From NCBI RefSeq assembly GCF_023806635.1, contig NZ_JAMTDQ010000064.1:28425-92424 (forward strand): a stretch of DNA of 64,000 bases, in the 5' to 3' direction. The notes below the pieces were generated by a model. It had not been told where the DNA came from. It made no database searches and saw only the letters and a program-made list of their open reading frames with translations. Below, in pieces: positions 18,660-27,968 of this stretch (within the stretch, counting starts at the first letter, position 1; each line of letters begins with the position of its first letter). The position numbers and the translations under genes were made by a program. This DNA comes from Accumulibacter sp. (GTDB lineage: Bacteria > Pseudomonadota > Gammaproteobacteria > Burkholderiales > Rhodocyclaceae).

Positions 18660-19847
18660 CTACCTCCTCTTCCTGATCAAGAGACGCCGCTCGATCTCAA
18701 AAATCTTCTCGTCGATCTTTTCCTTGCCGAGATCCTTCTTGTCGTTCTCCTTGATGAACAGATCGGCACCATGGCTCGCCAGCGCGACGGCGGCGCTGAC
18801 GTTCTTGACACCGATGAGCTGGAAGCTGACGACCCCGAAGCGGCCGGCGAGATCGCCCGGAGCATCCTCGCACGCCAACACGCGCGACAGCGCGGCGACG
18901 GTGTCGCCGGCGATCGACGGCTGCGTGTGGTAGCCCTCGGTGAAACCGAGTTCCCAGACGCTGTTGTCGCTGACATCGCGGCTGGCAAGGCCCTCCAGCC
19001 AGGCAAAGACGAGGCCGCCGTAGACGATCGGATCGCCGCTCATCTTTCCCGACAGTCCCGAACTGAAGACGCGGTCGAAATGCAGCGGATGGGTGTTGCC
19101 GACCGCATAGGTCAGCGCCAGGTGCTCGTCGGTGATCGTCCGCCCGTTGGCATGAACGATGATCTCGCCGACCGTGAAATCCTCGAAGCCGGAACGCGGG
19201 CCGCTGAGCCCGGCCGGCAGGACGGCAGGGAAGCGGGGCAGGAAGACCTCGGCGTCGTCGACCCAGGGGAACGCCGGCATCCGCCCGTCCGCCGACGCCG
19301 GCAACGGTGTCGTCGGCGGACGGCCGCCCTGCCCGGCAACCATGATCTTGCGCTGGTACTGGAGAACGACCTCGTCGTTCTGGTTGATGCCCAGCGTGCG
19401 GATGGTGACGATCCCCGGCTTGCCGGCGCCGCGCTCCTTGCGGTCGATGACCTTGGTCAGCGAGCGGATCGTATCCTGCGCATACACCGGCCGCAGAAAC
19501 TGCGCATCGTAGTAGCCGAGGTTTGCCATCGCCTTCTCCGAGTCGTTCTGCACGCCGAGCGAGAGAACGACGTTGAAGACCATCTGCGGCGACGCCGGCA
19601 GACCGGCGAAGCCGGTCGCACGGGCAAACTCCTCGTTCAGGTAGAGCGGATTGCACTGCATGTAGGTCCGCGCGAAGGCTTCCATCTGCGCCCGGAAGAA
19701 AGTGAAGCCACGCGGGTGGACGAAGACCTGTCCGGGCTCGAACTCCTCCAGATAACGGCCATAGTGCGGATGACGGACCTGGTCGACCGCCACCGCGAGC
19801 GTCGGCGCGAGTTCGACCTGCGGTCGGAAACGAATTGCCTGCGACAT
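18660..19847 (-). CDS. Double-hotdog MaoC-family hydratase of the ethylmalonyl-CoA cluster
   Basis: A 395-residue protein with two MaoC-like halves. The start at 19847 follows GAGGAGG; the frame extends 6 codons upstream to a TTG, but that would swallow the ribosome-binding site. The N-terminal half contains YLEEFEPGQVFVHPRGFTF and NPLYLNEEFARATGF; the second half has FEDFTVGEII, then GRTITDEHLALTYAVGNTHP and LHFDRVFSSGLSGKMSGDP. Its place between ecm and mcd suggests mesaconyl-CoA hydration/dehydration, as for similar genes in actinobacterial ccr-ecm clusters. A second, classical Mch is encoded at 29046. The C-terminal 35 residues are strongly charged (KENDKKDLGKEK) and not part of the hotdog fold. 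Confidence 0.75.
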   Translation of the reverse strand: MSQAIRFRPQVELAPTLAVAVDQVRHPHYGRYLEEFEPGQVFVHPRGFTFFRAQMEAFARTYMQCNPLYLNEEFARATGFAGLPASPQMVFNVVLSLGVQNDSEKAMANLGYYDAQFLRPVYAQDTIRSLTKVIDRKERGAGKPGIVTIRTLGINQNDEVVLQYQRKIMVAGQGGRPPTTPLPASADGRMPAFPWVDDAEVFLPRFPAVLPAGLSGPRSGFEDFTVGEIIVHANGRTITDEHLALTYAVGNTHPLHFDRVFSSGLSGKMSGDPIVYGGLVFAWLEGLASRDVSDNSVWELGFTEGYHTQPSIAGDTVAALSRVLACEDAPGDLAGRFGVVSFQLIGVKNVSAAVALASHGADLFIKENDKKDLGKEKIDEKIFEIERRLLIRKRR

Positions 19848-19890
19848 GGAAACCTCCTCTTGCAAGACGCGGTGGCGGCGCCGGCCCGTG

Positions 19891-21567
19891 TCAGACGGCG
19901 TCGATCAGTGAGCGGGCGATGACCTTGAGGGCCAGGGTTTCCTCGGCCCCCTCGAAGATCGACAGCACGCGCGCATCGAGGAAGTAGCGGCTGACCGCCG
20001 TCTCCTCGGCGTAGCCCATGCCGCCGTGAATCTGCATCGCCTCACGCGTCAGCCATTCGGCGGTGCGACAGGTGAACAGCTTGACCATGCTCGCTTCCAT
20101 CTGCCCACCGCCCTGGTCCATCAGGCGACCGACGGCATAGGTGAACTGGCGCGAGACGGTCAGCAGCGTCGCCATGCGCGCCAGCTTGACACGCGTCAGC
20201 TGGAAGTCGCCGATCGGCTTGCCGAAAGCCTTGCGCTCCTGGGCATAGGAGACCGCCCTCTCGAAGGCGGCCTGCATGACGCCGATGGCACGCGCCGCGG
20301 TCTGGATGCGGCCGCCGGCAAAGCCGGCCATGGTGAAGTAGAAACCCTTGCCTTCGCCCTCCGGCCCGCCGACGAGGTTCTCGTCGGGGACGAAGACATG
20401 GTCGAAGAAGACCTCGTAGGAGTGCATCCCGCGATAGCCGATGGTGGCGATTGCACGGCCGCTGAGAACACCTCCGCCGGGCTGGCGGTACTCGAAGTCG
20501 TGTCCCTCGTACGAATCCTTCTCGACCAGGAACATGCTGAGGCCCTTGTGGCCGAGCGAACGGTCGGGGTTGGAACGGGCGAGGACGAGCAGCAGACCGG
20601 CCTTGCCGGCCATCGTGCACCAGGTCTTGACCCCATCGAGAATCCAGCCACCCTCGCACTTGCTGGCCTTGAGGCGCATGGCCGCGACATCGGAGCCGGT
20701 ATCCGGCTCGGTGACGGCGATCGCGCACAGCGGATCGCCCATCGCCACCTTCGGCAACCATTTCCCGCGCTGCTCCTCGGTACCACCCTTGAGCAACGAA
20801 CGGCTGAGGATTTCCGGCCGCGTGATCAGGCTGCCGGCGCCACCGAGCGAGCCGCGTGACAACTCTTCGGTGACCACGATCATCCCCATGTTGTCCTCGT
20901 GGTCGTCGCTCTGGATGCCACCATAGCGCTCGGGGATCGACAGGCCGAAACAACCCATCTCGGTCAGCGGCTCGAGAATCTCCTGCGGAATGATCCGGTC
21001 GTGACGGTGAATCTCCTCGGCCAGCGGCATCACCACGTTCGTCGCCAGCTTGCGGAACGAATCCTGCATCATCGTCGCGTCGTCGCTGAGCATGTAGGCG
21101 CCGCTGGCACCGTTCAGCGCGACGACATCGCGACCGAGCGCTTCGAGATGAGCGGCATCGAGCTGCACCTGGCAGAAACGGCTGAGGCCGGACGAGGCGA
21201 GCGCGGCAACGTCCGCCTCGCCGAGACCGAAACTCTGCGGCCTCGCCCACAAGCGGTTGTGGATGTTCTGCAGGGCTTCGGCGCAGAACGCCAGCGCCAT
21301 CCGCTCCTCGAGGCAGACGCCCTCGGCCTGCTGGCCGGCAGCCACGACCCGCACCGCGTAATCGGCGGCAAAGCGCGCCGCGGTCGCCTCGGCGGCACAC
21401 CAGGCGAGATCGAAGCTGGCCATCTGCTGCGCGTCGAGTTTCTCGCCCGATACGCCCTTGCTGCCCGTGCACTGCTGCTTCATCCAGAGCAGCGCTTTCC
21501 TGATCGCCGCATCGGCGGCATCGAGATACGGCAACGCCCCCTGTATCCCGCAGTTCACCTCAGTCAT
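19891..21567 (-). CDS. mcd: (2S)-Methylsuccinyl-CoA dehydrogenase
   Basis: FAD-dependent acyl-CoA dehydrogenase oxidising methylsuccinyl-CoA to mesaconyl-C1-CoA, passing electrons to ETF. The protein has 558 residues; the roughly 150-residue N-terminal extension before the acyl-CoA dehydrogenase core is a mark of Mcd, since ordinary family members have about 380. The core begins near YMLSDDATMMQDSFRKLA; CAIAVTEPDTGSDVAAM and the C-terminal IHGGMGYAEE, then RVLSIFEGAEE, are family signatures. Start at ATG 21567 with AAGGG upstream; a GTG one codon earlier is equally in frame. Order ecm-maoC-mcd on one strand supports the pathway assignment. Confidence 0.87.
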   Translation of the reverse strand: MTEVNCGIQGALPYLDAADAAIRKALLWMKQQCTGSKGVSGEKLDAQQMASFDLAWCAAEATAARFAADYAVRVVAAGQQAEGVCLEERMALAFCAEALQNIHNRLWARPQSFGLGEADVAALASSGLSRFCQVQLDAAHLEALGRDVVALNGASGAYMLSDDATMMQDSFRKLATNVVMPLAEEIHRHDRIIPQEILEPLTEMGCFGLSIPERYGGIQSDDHEDNMGMIVVTEELSRGSLGGAGSLITRPEILSRSLLKGGTEEQRGKWLPKVAMGDPLCAIAVTEPDTGSDVAAMRLKASKCEGGWILDGVKTWCTMAGKAGLLLVLARSNPDRSLGHKGLSMFLVEKDSYEGHDFEYRQPGGGVLSGRAIATIGYRGMHSYEVFFDHVFVPDENLVGGPEGEGKGFYFTMAGFAGGRIQTAARAIGVMQAAFERAVSYAQERKAFGKPIGDFQLTRVKLARMATLLTVSRQFTYAVGRLMDQGGGQMEASMVKLFTCRTAEWLTREAMQIHGGMGYAEETAVSRYFLDARVLSIFEGAEETLALKVIARSLIDAV

Positions 21568-21606
21568 CACTCATCCCTTTCCAGTTGCGTGGTGCCGGCG
21601 CAGTGT

Positions 21607-23049
21607 CTATTTCCGCGTCCGGTCATTGACGATGCGGACGAACGAGCGCGAACGCAATTCGTCCAGCGTGATCCCGGTCGCCAGGACTTCCTGCTCGGTG
21701 ATGGCACCGCAGGCCAGGCCGCGCAGGAAGAAGTTGAGCAACCCCTGGCCCGTTGCGGCATCGTCGAAGGTGTTGCCGACGAGCGTCGCCTGCGCCGCCT
21801 TGTTGAGGAAGGCGTTCAGCCGCGCCGAAGCATCCTGCAGGCCACTGAGGAAAAAGGTGTCGACCGCCGCGTAGCGCACCGGCAACTGCCCGGGATTGAG
21901 ATCCCACCCCTGGTAGTAGGCGTGCCGTAGCGAGTGCATGATGTTGTCGTAGTGCAGCTTCCACGCACCATGCACGACGGCACGGTTCTCGTCCAGCTGC
22001 TGCGGTGAGAGGGCCGCCCCGGCGGCCGCCTTGTGCGGTCCGATCGGCATGCTGGTGGTCGCGCCATCGCTGATCGTGATGCCGGTGCCGGCGAGGCTGA
22101 CCTGCAGCACGTGGCGGGCGAAATCGCACGAGGGGTGGGTGTGGCTCTGGTGCGCCGCCGTGATGTTGCACGACGCGGTGTAATCGTAGGTACCGAAGAT
22201 CGCCGACCGACAGCGGCCGGCAGCGGCGGCGACCAGCAGCGGCACCGTATTCTCGCCGCGGTGGTTGATGATCGACTGCGTCGTTTCGATCATGATCTCC
22301 ATGCGCAGCGAGTCTTTCGGAAAACCCAGCCGCGCCTCGAGCTTCGCCAGGATTCCGGCGCAGGCTGCGACCTGCTCGGGGGTGGTCACCTTGGGCAGGG
22401 TGACGATGAAGTTCTCCGGCAGCCGGCCGCCGGTCTTCCCGGCCAGGCGGGTGAGGAAGATGTCGAGCGTGCGGATCGAACGTACCTTGCACTCGTCGGA
22501 AAAGGTCTTGATACGGATGCCGATGAACGGCGAGAGAACGTTCTCGCTCATCCCCCTGGCGATCTCGTCGGCAGCGGCGACGGCGTGACCATCCTCCTCG
22601 TCGTCCGGCCGATTGCCGTAGCCATCCTCGAAGTCGACGCGGTTGTCCTCGATGGGCTCGGTCCGCAGCTTCTTGACCACCCGGTTATAGACGGTGAACG
22701 CCAGCCAGGCCGCCTGCTTGACCTCGCGCACCTGCTCCGGGTTGCTTTCCAGCGCGCGCGTCAGGCTATCGATTTCGACGGGGTTGCTGGGCAGGGTCTC
22801 CGCACCCGGCAAACCGAGAACGCGGGCGAAGACGTGATAGTTCGGCGCAAAGGTGTCGAGGGTCTTCAGCGCCACCTCGCCGAGTTTGCCGGCAAAGCCA
22901 GCCTTGAACAGGTTGGCGCCGCCGTAAACGGTGTGCACCGGCTGCCGCTCGGAGGAATCCGCGGGGTAATGCCCCTTGAAGGCTGCATTCGCCTCGTGCA
23001 GCTCGCCATAGCAGGCGTTCAGTTCGTCAGGGGTCAGCGTGAGCTTCAT
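21607..23049 (-). CDS. HpcH/HpaI-like aldolase of about 480 residues (DUF6986-like)
   Basis: Large member of the PEP/pyruvate-binding aldolase superfamily, 480 residues against about 320-350 for classical Mcl. Acidic metal-site segments are recognisable: RVDFEDGYGNRPDDEEDG near residues 137-154, MEIMIETTQS near 260 and FGTYDYTASCNI near 290. The N-terminal 120 residues (for example YGGANLFKAGF) are specific to this subgroup. First gene of the minus-strand EMC group by transcription order, with GGAGG upstream of the ATG. The context suggests cleavage of a malyl-CoA-type substrate, but the dedicated Mcl-like enzyme at 27969 could already do that, so its reaction is open. Confidence 0.7.
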   Translation of the reverse strand: MKLTLTPDELNACYGELHEANAAFKGHYPADSSERQPVHTVYGGANLFKAGFAGKLGEVALKTLDTFAPNYHVFARVLGLPGAETLPSNPVEIDSLTRALESNPEQVREVKQAAWLAFTVYNRVVKKLRTEPIEDNRVDFEDGYGNRPDDEEDGHAVAAADEIARGMSENVLSPFIGIRIKTFSDECKVRSIRTLDIFLTRLAGKTGGRLPENFIVTLPKVTTPEQVAACAGILAKLEARLGFPKDSLRMEIMIETTQSIINHRGENTVPLLVAAAAGRCRSAIFGTYDYTASCNITAAHQSHTHPSCDFARHVLQVSLAGTGITISDGATTSMPIGPHKAAAGAALSPQQLDENRAVVHGAWKLHYDNIMHSLRHAYYQGWDLNPGQLPVRYAAVDTFFLSGLQDASARLNAFLNKAAQATLVGNTFDDAATGQGLLNFFLRGLACGAITEQEVLATGITLDELRSRSFVRIVNDRTRK

Positions 23050-24077
23050 GTGTTGCCTCCGTAATCGTTGCTGAATTCAGGGGAATACGTCATTCGCGTG
23101 CCAGTCGCGCCAGCGATGCACGAACAGCCCCCCGCCCGCGCTCGGCCGGGCAAGTGGTGATCGGGAAAGGATGTCTGGCGTCGACCGGCAGGCAGAGGCG
23201 CTTGCAGGACCGCCGTCGCAGGCGGCCGATGAGTTGGTCATGGGGGCGGCGGGCACGCCGCTGCGACAGGGAGGCGAAAGCTCCGGCAGCGACCCGGATG
23301 CGTGCGGCGCGCTCGCTTGGCGGGCGCCGTGGCCACTGGGAAACCGGGCATGCGAATGGCCACCGACACGACCGCTGGCTGGCGCCGGACCACGCCAGCC
23401 GGGTCCGTTGCAGAAGTGGGGACGACAGGCGACGGCCCGGCAACCGCAGGCTGCTCCCTGGCTTCCCCTTCGCCGGTCCCGTTCCACCTTCGACTCGCAA
23501 ATGTCGCTGTCCGGCAAACGAAACCCTCTGCGGGCCACCTGCAGCCCCGGATCCGCTCGCCCCCCGATTGCCCTTGCCGGCGCCTGAGGCGCCTGCGACC
23601 CACACCGCCGTACTTTCGCACAGAGGATGACTGCCGCCACTGCGGGTGCCACGGCCACGCCTCAACCCCACGATACAGGGCAGCCGGCCCATTCCCGCAC
23701 GACCGAAACCACTATAGCCCATCGCCGACCACTTTTCCAGCCCGCGTTCGGATGTCGGGAAGCTGCCGGCGACGGCCGTTCGGTCACTTCGCCCAATGAC
23801 CGTCCCGCCGGGCGCAAGACCGTCACCAGCAAACCGCAGACGCTGTCCGGTTGCCCGCCGCCCACTGCGACAAGGCAACGCAAGCTGTATCGGCCACTGC
23901 TTTTTGAAACTATACTTCGAGGCTTCGTTGACTCCGGGTGGCAAGTGCCTGGCGATCTGCACAACGCTCGCGCCCGGCGCGCGACGATGGCAGCGGCCCA
24001 CCGGCGACCGCGAGGGGTGGCGGCGATGGCCGGCAGAGATGGCCGGATCGCCGGAGGAACAGCAGGGAGGATCGGCA
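23050..24077. other. Long divergent intergenic region between the two carbon-assimilation operons
   Basis: About 1 kb without a gene I can support; the open frames in it show no recognisable protein families. It must hold the promoters of both the minus-strand aldolase-mcd-ecm group and the plus-strand smt-mct-mcl-mch group. A -10-like TATACT is at 23911-23916 on the plus strand without a good -35. An 8-bp perfect hairpin (GGCTGGCG, 8-nt loop, CGCCAGCC) is at 23377-23400. The size is unusual in this compact window and leaves room for a small RNA or several regulator sites, none of which I can identify. Confidence 0.5.
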
Positions 24078-25406
24078 ATGACAGTGGAGCCAGACTCGAC
24101 CAAACCTGCCAGACAGCACGCTGCGTTGACAGGTGACGCGAGGGACGAACTGGCCGCGACAGGCGGGCCGTCGTCCGAGGACGAGCGTGAACGCCCGCCG
24201 GACGGCGAGCAACTGCCGATGAGCGGCCTGCGTGTCATCGACGTCGGCACCTTCCTCGCCGGTCCCCATGCGGCATCGATCCTGGGCGAGTTCGGCGCCG
24301 AGGTTCTCAAGGTGGAACATCCGGTCGCCGGCGATCCGATGCGACGCTTCGGCACGGCGTCGAAACGTCACGACGCGACCCTGGCGTGGCTCAGCGAAGG
24401 CCGCAACCGCAAGTCGGTGACCCTCGACCTGCGGCAACGCGAAGGGGTCGAGCTGTTCCTGAAGCTCGTCGGCAAGTCCGATGTCCTGATCGAGAACTTC
24501 CGCCCCGGGACGATGGAGGAGTGGGGGCTCGGCTGGGAGGAACTGCGACAGGCCAATCGCGGCCTGGTGATGCTGCGTGTCTCGGGCTACGGGCAGAGCG
24601 GACCGTACCGCCGGCGCTCGGGTTTTGCCCATATCGCGCACGGCTTCGCCGGCCTGTCCTATCTCGCCGGCTTCCCGGGGGAAACACCGGTGGTCCCGGG
24701 CACCGCGCCGCTCGGCGACTACCTTTCGAGCCTCTATGGTGCAATCGGCATCCTGCTCGCTTTGCGCCATCGTGAAGTCAGTGGTGAGGGACAGATCATC
24801 GACATCGCCATCTACGAGGCGGTCTTCCGCCAGATGGACGAGATCGCCGCGGCCTACGGCCTCTTCGGCAAGGTCCGCGAGCGCGAAGGCGCCGGCAGCT
24901 TCGTCGCCGTGCCGCACGGACACTTTCGCACGGTCGACGACAAGTGGGTGGCGATCGCCTGCACGACCGACCGGATGTTCGAACGTTTCGCTGCCGTGAT
25001 GGGCAAACCCGAACTCGCTGCCGCCGATCGCTACGGCAACCAGCGCCAGCGCCTGGCGGCACGTGACGAGGTCAACCGGCTGGTGATCGAATGGGTTGGC
25101 TCGCTGAACCGCGAGCAGGTGATGCAACGCTGCATCGACGGCGAGGTGCCGGTCGGCAAGCTGAACAGTATCGCCGACATCTTCGAGGACGAACACTTCC
25201 AGGCTCGCGGCAACCTCGCCCGGCTGTGCGAGGAAGGACTTGGCGAAGTCGTCATCCCTGGCGTCGTTCCCACCCTCTCCGAGACCCCGGGCCGAATCGC
25301 CAACCTCGGGCCGCCGCTGGGCAACGCCACCTACGAGATCCTGCGCGAGTTGCTCGGCATCCCGGCGCAGGAAATCAGGCGCCTGCGGCAGCGCCGGATC
25401 ATCTGA
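24078..25406 (+). CDS. Type III CoA-transferase, candidate succinyl-CoA:malate CoA-transferase subunit (SmtA-like)
   Basis: CaiB/BaiF family CoA-transferase of 442 residues. The ATG at 24078 has AGGGAGG upstream. The first 47 residues are charged and Pro-rich with no predicted fold; the enzyme proper begins MSGLRVIDVGTFLAGPHAAS and continues with [40 protein letters not shown] and GYGQSGPYR. It is followed 24 bp later by a clearly related transferase. In Chloroflexus, adjacent smtA and smtB encode the two subunits that activate L-malate with succinyl-CoA beside mct, mcl and mch; the same set here supports that role. Other carboxylic acids as acceptor remain possible. The frame extends upstream to 23796 without conserved sequence. 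Confidence 0.76.
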   Translation: MTVEPDSTKPARQHAALTGDARDELAATGGPSSEDERERPPDGEQLPMSGLRVIDVGTFLAGPHAASILGEFGAEVLKVEHPVAGDPMRRFGTASKRHDATLAWLSEGRNRKSVTLDLRQREGVELFLKLVGKSDVLIENFRPGTMEEWGLGWEELRQANRGLVMLRVSGYGQSGPYRRRSGFAHIAHGFAGLSYLAGFPGETPVVPGTAPLGDYLSSLYGAIGILLALRHREVSGEGQIIDIAIYEAVFRQMDEIAAAYGLFGKVREREGAGSFVAVPHGHFRTVDDKWVAIACTTDRMFERFAAVMGKPELAAADRYGNQRQRLAARDEVNRLVIEWVGSLNREQVMQRCIDGEVPVGKLNSIADIFEDEHFQARGNLARLCEEGLGEVVIPGVVPTLSETPGRIANLGPPLGNATYEILRELLGIPAQEIRRLRQRRII

Positions 25407-25430
25407 AGCCATAGCACAGCAAGGACAGCC

Positions 25431-26660
25431 ATGCCCAAGACAGAAGACGCGGAAGATCGATTGCCGCTCGCCGGCATCCGTGTCATCGACGCGGCGACGG
25501 TGATTGCCGCGCCCTACAGCGCCAGCATCCTGGGCGAGTTCGGGGCCGAGGTCCTGAAGGTCGAGAATCCGCAGGGCGGCGACCCGATGCGCCACTTCGG
25601 CACGCCGACGCGCCGCAAGGACACGCTCGCCTGGCTGAGCGAAGCGCGCAACAAGAAATCGGTGACCATCGACCTGCGCCTGCCCGAAGGTGGCGAACTG
25701 TTCAAGGCGCTGATCGAGAAGTCGGATGTGCTGTGCGAGAACTTCCGCCCTGGCACGCTCGAGAAATGGGGGCTCGGCTGGGAGGTGCTGCGGCAGATCA
25801 ACCCGCGGCTGATCATGCTGCGCGTCACCGGTTACGGCCAGACCGGCCCCTACCGCGACCGGCCCGGTTTCGCCCGCGTCGCGCACGCCGTCGGCGGCAT
25901 CGCCTTCCTCTCCGGGATGCCGCGCGGCACGCCGGTGACACCGGGATCGACGACGCTTGGCGACTATCTCACCGGCCTCTACGGCTGCCTCGGCATCCTG
26001 ATGGCCCTGCGCCACCGTGACCGCACCGGCCAGGGACAGTACATCGACGCCGCACTCTACGAGTCGGTCTTTCGCTGCACCGACGAGTTGGCTCCGGCTT
26101 ACGGCATGTTCGGCCGCGTGCGCGAGCGGCACGGGCCGACGCACAACGATTTCGCGTGTCCACACGGACACTTCCCAACCAAGGATGACGGCAAGTGGGT
26201 GGCGATCTCGTGCGTCACCGACAAACTCTTCGAACGGCTGGCGACGGCCATGGGCCGACCGGAGCTGGCGGCACCACACGTCTACGGCGACCAGAAGACA
26301 CGGCTGGAAAACCGGCACGATGTGAACGAGATCGTCCGCGACTGGTGCGGCTCGCTGCATCGCGACGAGATCCTCGATCGCTGCTTCGCCGCCGGCGCAC
26401 CGGCCGGGCCGCTGAACAGCATCGCGGACATCTTCGGCGATCGACAGTTCCATGCCCGGCGCAACCTGGTCGCGATGGACGAGCCGGACATCGGCGAGAC
26501 GGTCATCGTGCCATCCGTGCTGCCGCGGCTGTCGCTGACGCCGGGACGCATCAAACACCTGGGACCGCGGCTGGGACAGCATACCGACGAGGTGCTGCAC
26601 GAACTGCTCGGCCTCGACGCGGCCGGAATCGAAGAACTGCGCCGCAAGCGCGTCATCTGA
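25431..26660 (+). CDS. Type III CoA-transferase, candidate succinyl-CoA:malate CoA-transferase subunit (SmtB-like)
   Basis: CaiB/BaiF family CoA-transferase of 409 residues, a close paralogue of the preceding gene: [30 protein letters not shown] and [14 protein letters not shown] occur in both at matching positions. Start ATG with AAGGA upstream. Type III transferases of this family often work as homodimers or as pairs of related chains; two tandem related chains followed by mct, mcl and mch match the smtAB arrangement of the 3-hydroxypropionate bicycle. Proposed reaction: succinyl-CoA plus (S)-malate gives (S)-malyl-CoA plus succinate, which Mcl then splits to acetyl-CoA and glyoxylate. Confidence 0.76.
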   Translation: MPKTEDAEDRLPLAGIRVIDAATVIAAPYSASILGEFGAEVLKVENPQGGDPMRHFGTPTRRKDTLAWLSEARNKKSVTIDLRLPEGGELFKALIEKSDVLCENFRPGTLEKWGLGWEVLRQINPRLIMLRVTGYGQTGPYRDRPGFARVAHAVGGIAFLSGMPRGTPVTPGSTTLGDYLTGLYGCLGILMALRHRDRTGQGQYIDAALYESVFRCTDELAPAYGMFGRVRERHGPTHNDFACPHGHFPTKDDGKWVAISCVTDKLFERLATAMGRPELAAPHVYGDQKTRLENRHDVNEIVRDWCGSLHRDEILDRCFAAGAPAGPLNSIADIFGDRQFHARRNLVAMDEPDIGETVIVPSVLPRLSLTPGRIKHLGPRLGQHTDEVLHELLGLDAAGIEELRRKRVI

Positions 26661-26681
26661 CACCACGGAGTCGAGCCTACG

Positions 26682-27902
26682 ATGCAGGGAATTCTCAGCG
26701 GTTTGCGAGTCGTCGAGGGCTCGGCTTTCGTCGCCGCGCCACTCGGCGGGATGACGCTCGCGCAACTTGGTGCCGAGGTCATCCGCTTCGACCCGCCTGG
26801 TGGCGGCCTCGACCAGGGTCGCTGGCCGCTGACCCTCGATGGTCGGCACAGCCTGTTCTGGGCCGGTCTGAACAAGGGCAAGCGCTCGATCGTCGTCGAT
26901 TTCCGCTTCCCGCGTGGACAGGAACTGCTGACGCAGCTGATCTGTGCTCCGGGCGAGCAGGCAGGGCTCTTCAGCACGAACTTCCCGGCCAGGGGCTGGC
27001 TGGCCTACGAGGCACTGCAGGCGCACCGCAAGGACCTGATCATGGTCCACCTCAGCGGGCGCCGTGACGGCAGTTCGGAAGTGGACTACACGCTGAACCC
27101 GCAGGTCGGCCTGCCGATGATGACCGGACCGCTCAGTTCGCCGGAGATGGTCAATCACGTCTTCCCAGCCTGGGATTTCATCAGCGGCCAGATGATCGCC
27201 GTCGGCCTGCTCGCCGCCGAGCGGCATCGGCGGCTGAGCGGCGAAGGACAACTCGTCCGTCTGGCCCTGAAGGACGTGGCGCTGGCGATGCTCGGCAATT
27301 TCGGCATGCTGGCCGAGGTGATGGTCAATGACAGCGACCGGCCACGGCAGGGCAACTATCTCTACGGCGCCTTCGGCCGCGACTTCGCGACGCTCGACGG
27401 CAAGCGGCTGATGATCGTCGGCCTGACGGCGATGCAATGGCACCGCCTGCTGAAGGCCACCGGTCTGCGCGAGGCGATCGCCGCCCTCGCTGCCCGCCTC
27501 GGCTTCGACCTCGAGAACGAGGGCAACCGCTATCGCGCGCGGCAGCAGATCGCCGCCCTGCTCGAACCGTGGTTTCACGCCCGCACGCTCGCCGAGGTGG
27601 CACAGACACTCGATGCGCATGGCGTCACCTGGGGTCCGTACCGCAGCGTGCGTGAAGCGATCGCGCTCGACCCCGACTGTTCGACCGACAATCCGATGTT
27701 CTCGCTCGTCGAACAACCGGGCATCGGCTCCTACCTGATGCCGGCAACGCCGCTCGATTTCAGCCGGGTGCCGCGCCTGCCGCCGATGCCGGCACCGCGA
27801 CTCGGGGAACACACCGACGAGATCCTGCTCGACGTCCTCGGCTTGAACGAGGCCGAGGTCGGCCGCCTGCACGATGCGCGCATCGTCGCCGGGCCGGCCT
27901 GA
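26682..27902 (+). CDS. mct: Mesaconyl-CoA C1-C4 CoA transferase
   Basis: Third type III CoA-transferase in the row, 406 residues, but clearly divergent from the first two. Its N-terminus GILSGLRVVEGSAFVAAPLG with HSLFWAGLNKGKRSIVVDFR and the segment ALKDVALAMLGNFGMLAEV (with the family's candidate catalytic Asp) resemble Mct of Chloroflexus. Mct moves CoA intramolecularly from the C1 to the C4 carboxyl of mesaconate, with no free CoA donor. It lies 21 bp after the SmtB-like gene and 66 bp before mcl. The alternative is an acyl-CoA racemase (AMACR-type), which the context disfavours. Confidence 0.82.
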   Translation: MQGILSGLRVVEGSAFVAAPLGGMTLAQLGAEVIRFDPPGGGLDQGRWPLTLDGRHSLFWAGLNKGKRSIVVDFRFPRGQELLTQLICAPGEQAGLFSTNFPARGWLAYEALQAHRKDLIMVHLSGRRDGSSEVDYTLNPQVGLPMMTGPLSSPEMVNHVFPAWDFISGQMIAVGLLAAERHRRLSGEGQLVRLALKDVALAMLGNFGMLAEVMVNDSDRPRQGNYLYGAFGRDFATLDGKRLMIVGLTAMQWHRLLKATGLREAIAALAARLGFDLENEGNRYRARQQIAALLEPWFHARTLAEVAQTLDAHGVTWGPYRSVREAIALDPDCSTDNPMFSLVEQPGIGSYLMPATPLDFSRVPRLPPMPAPRLGEHTDEILLDVLGLNEAEVGRLHDARIVAGPA

Positions 27903-27968
27903 CATCGCGGCCGCCGGCCGCATCCTGCCGCCGCATCCACACGCCTTCTTGCCACCAGGGGAAACGCC

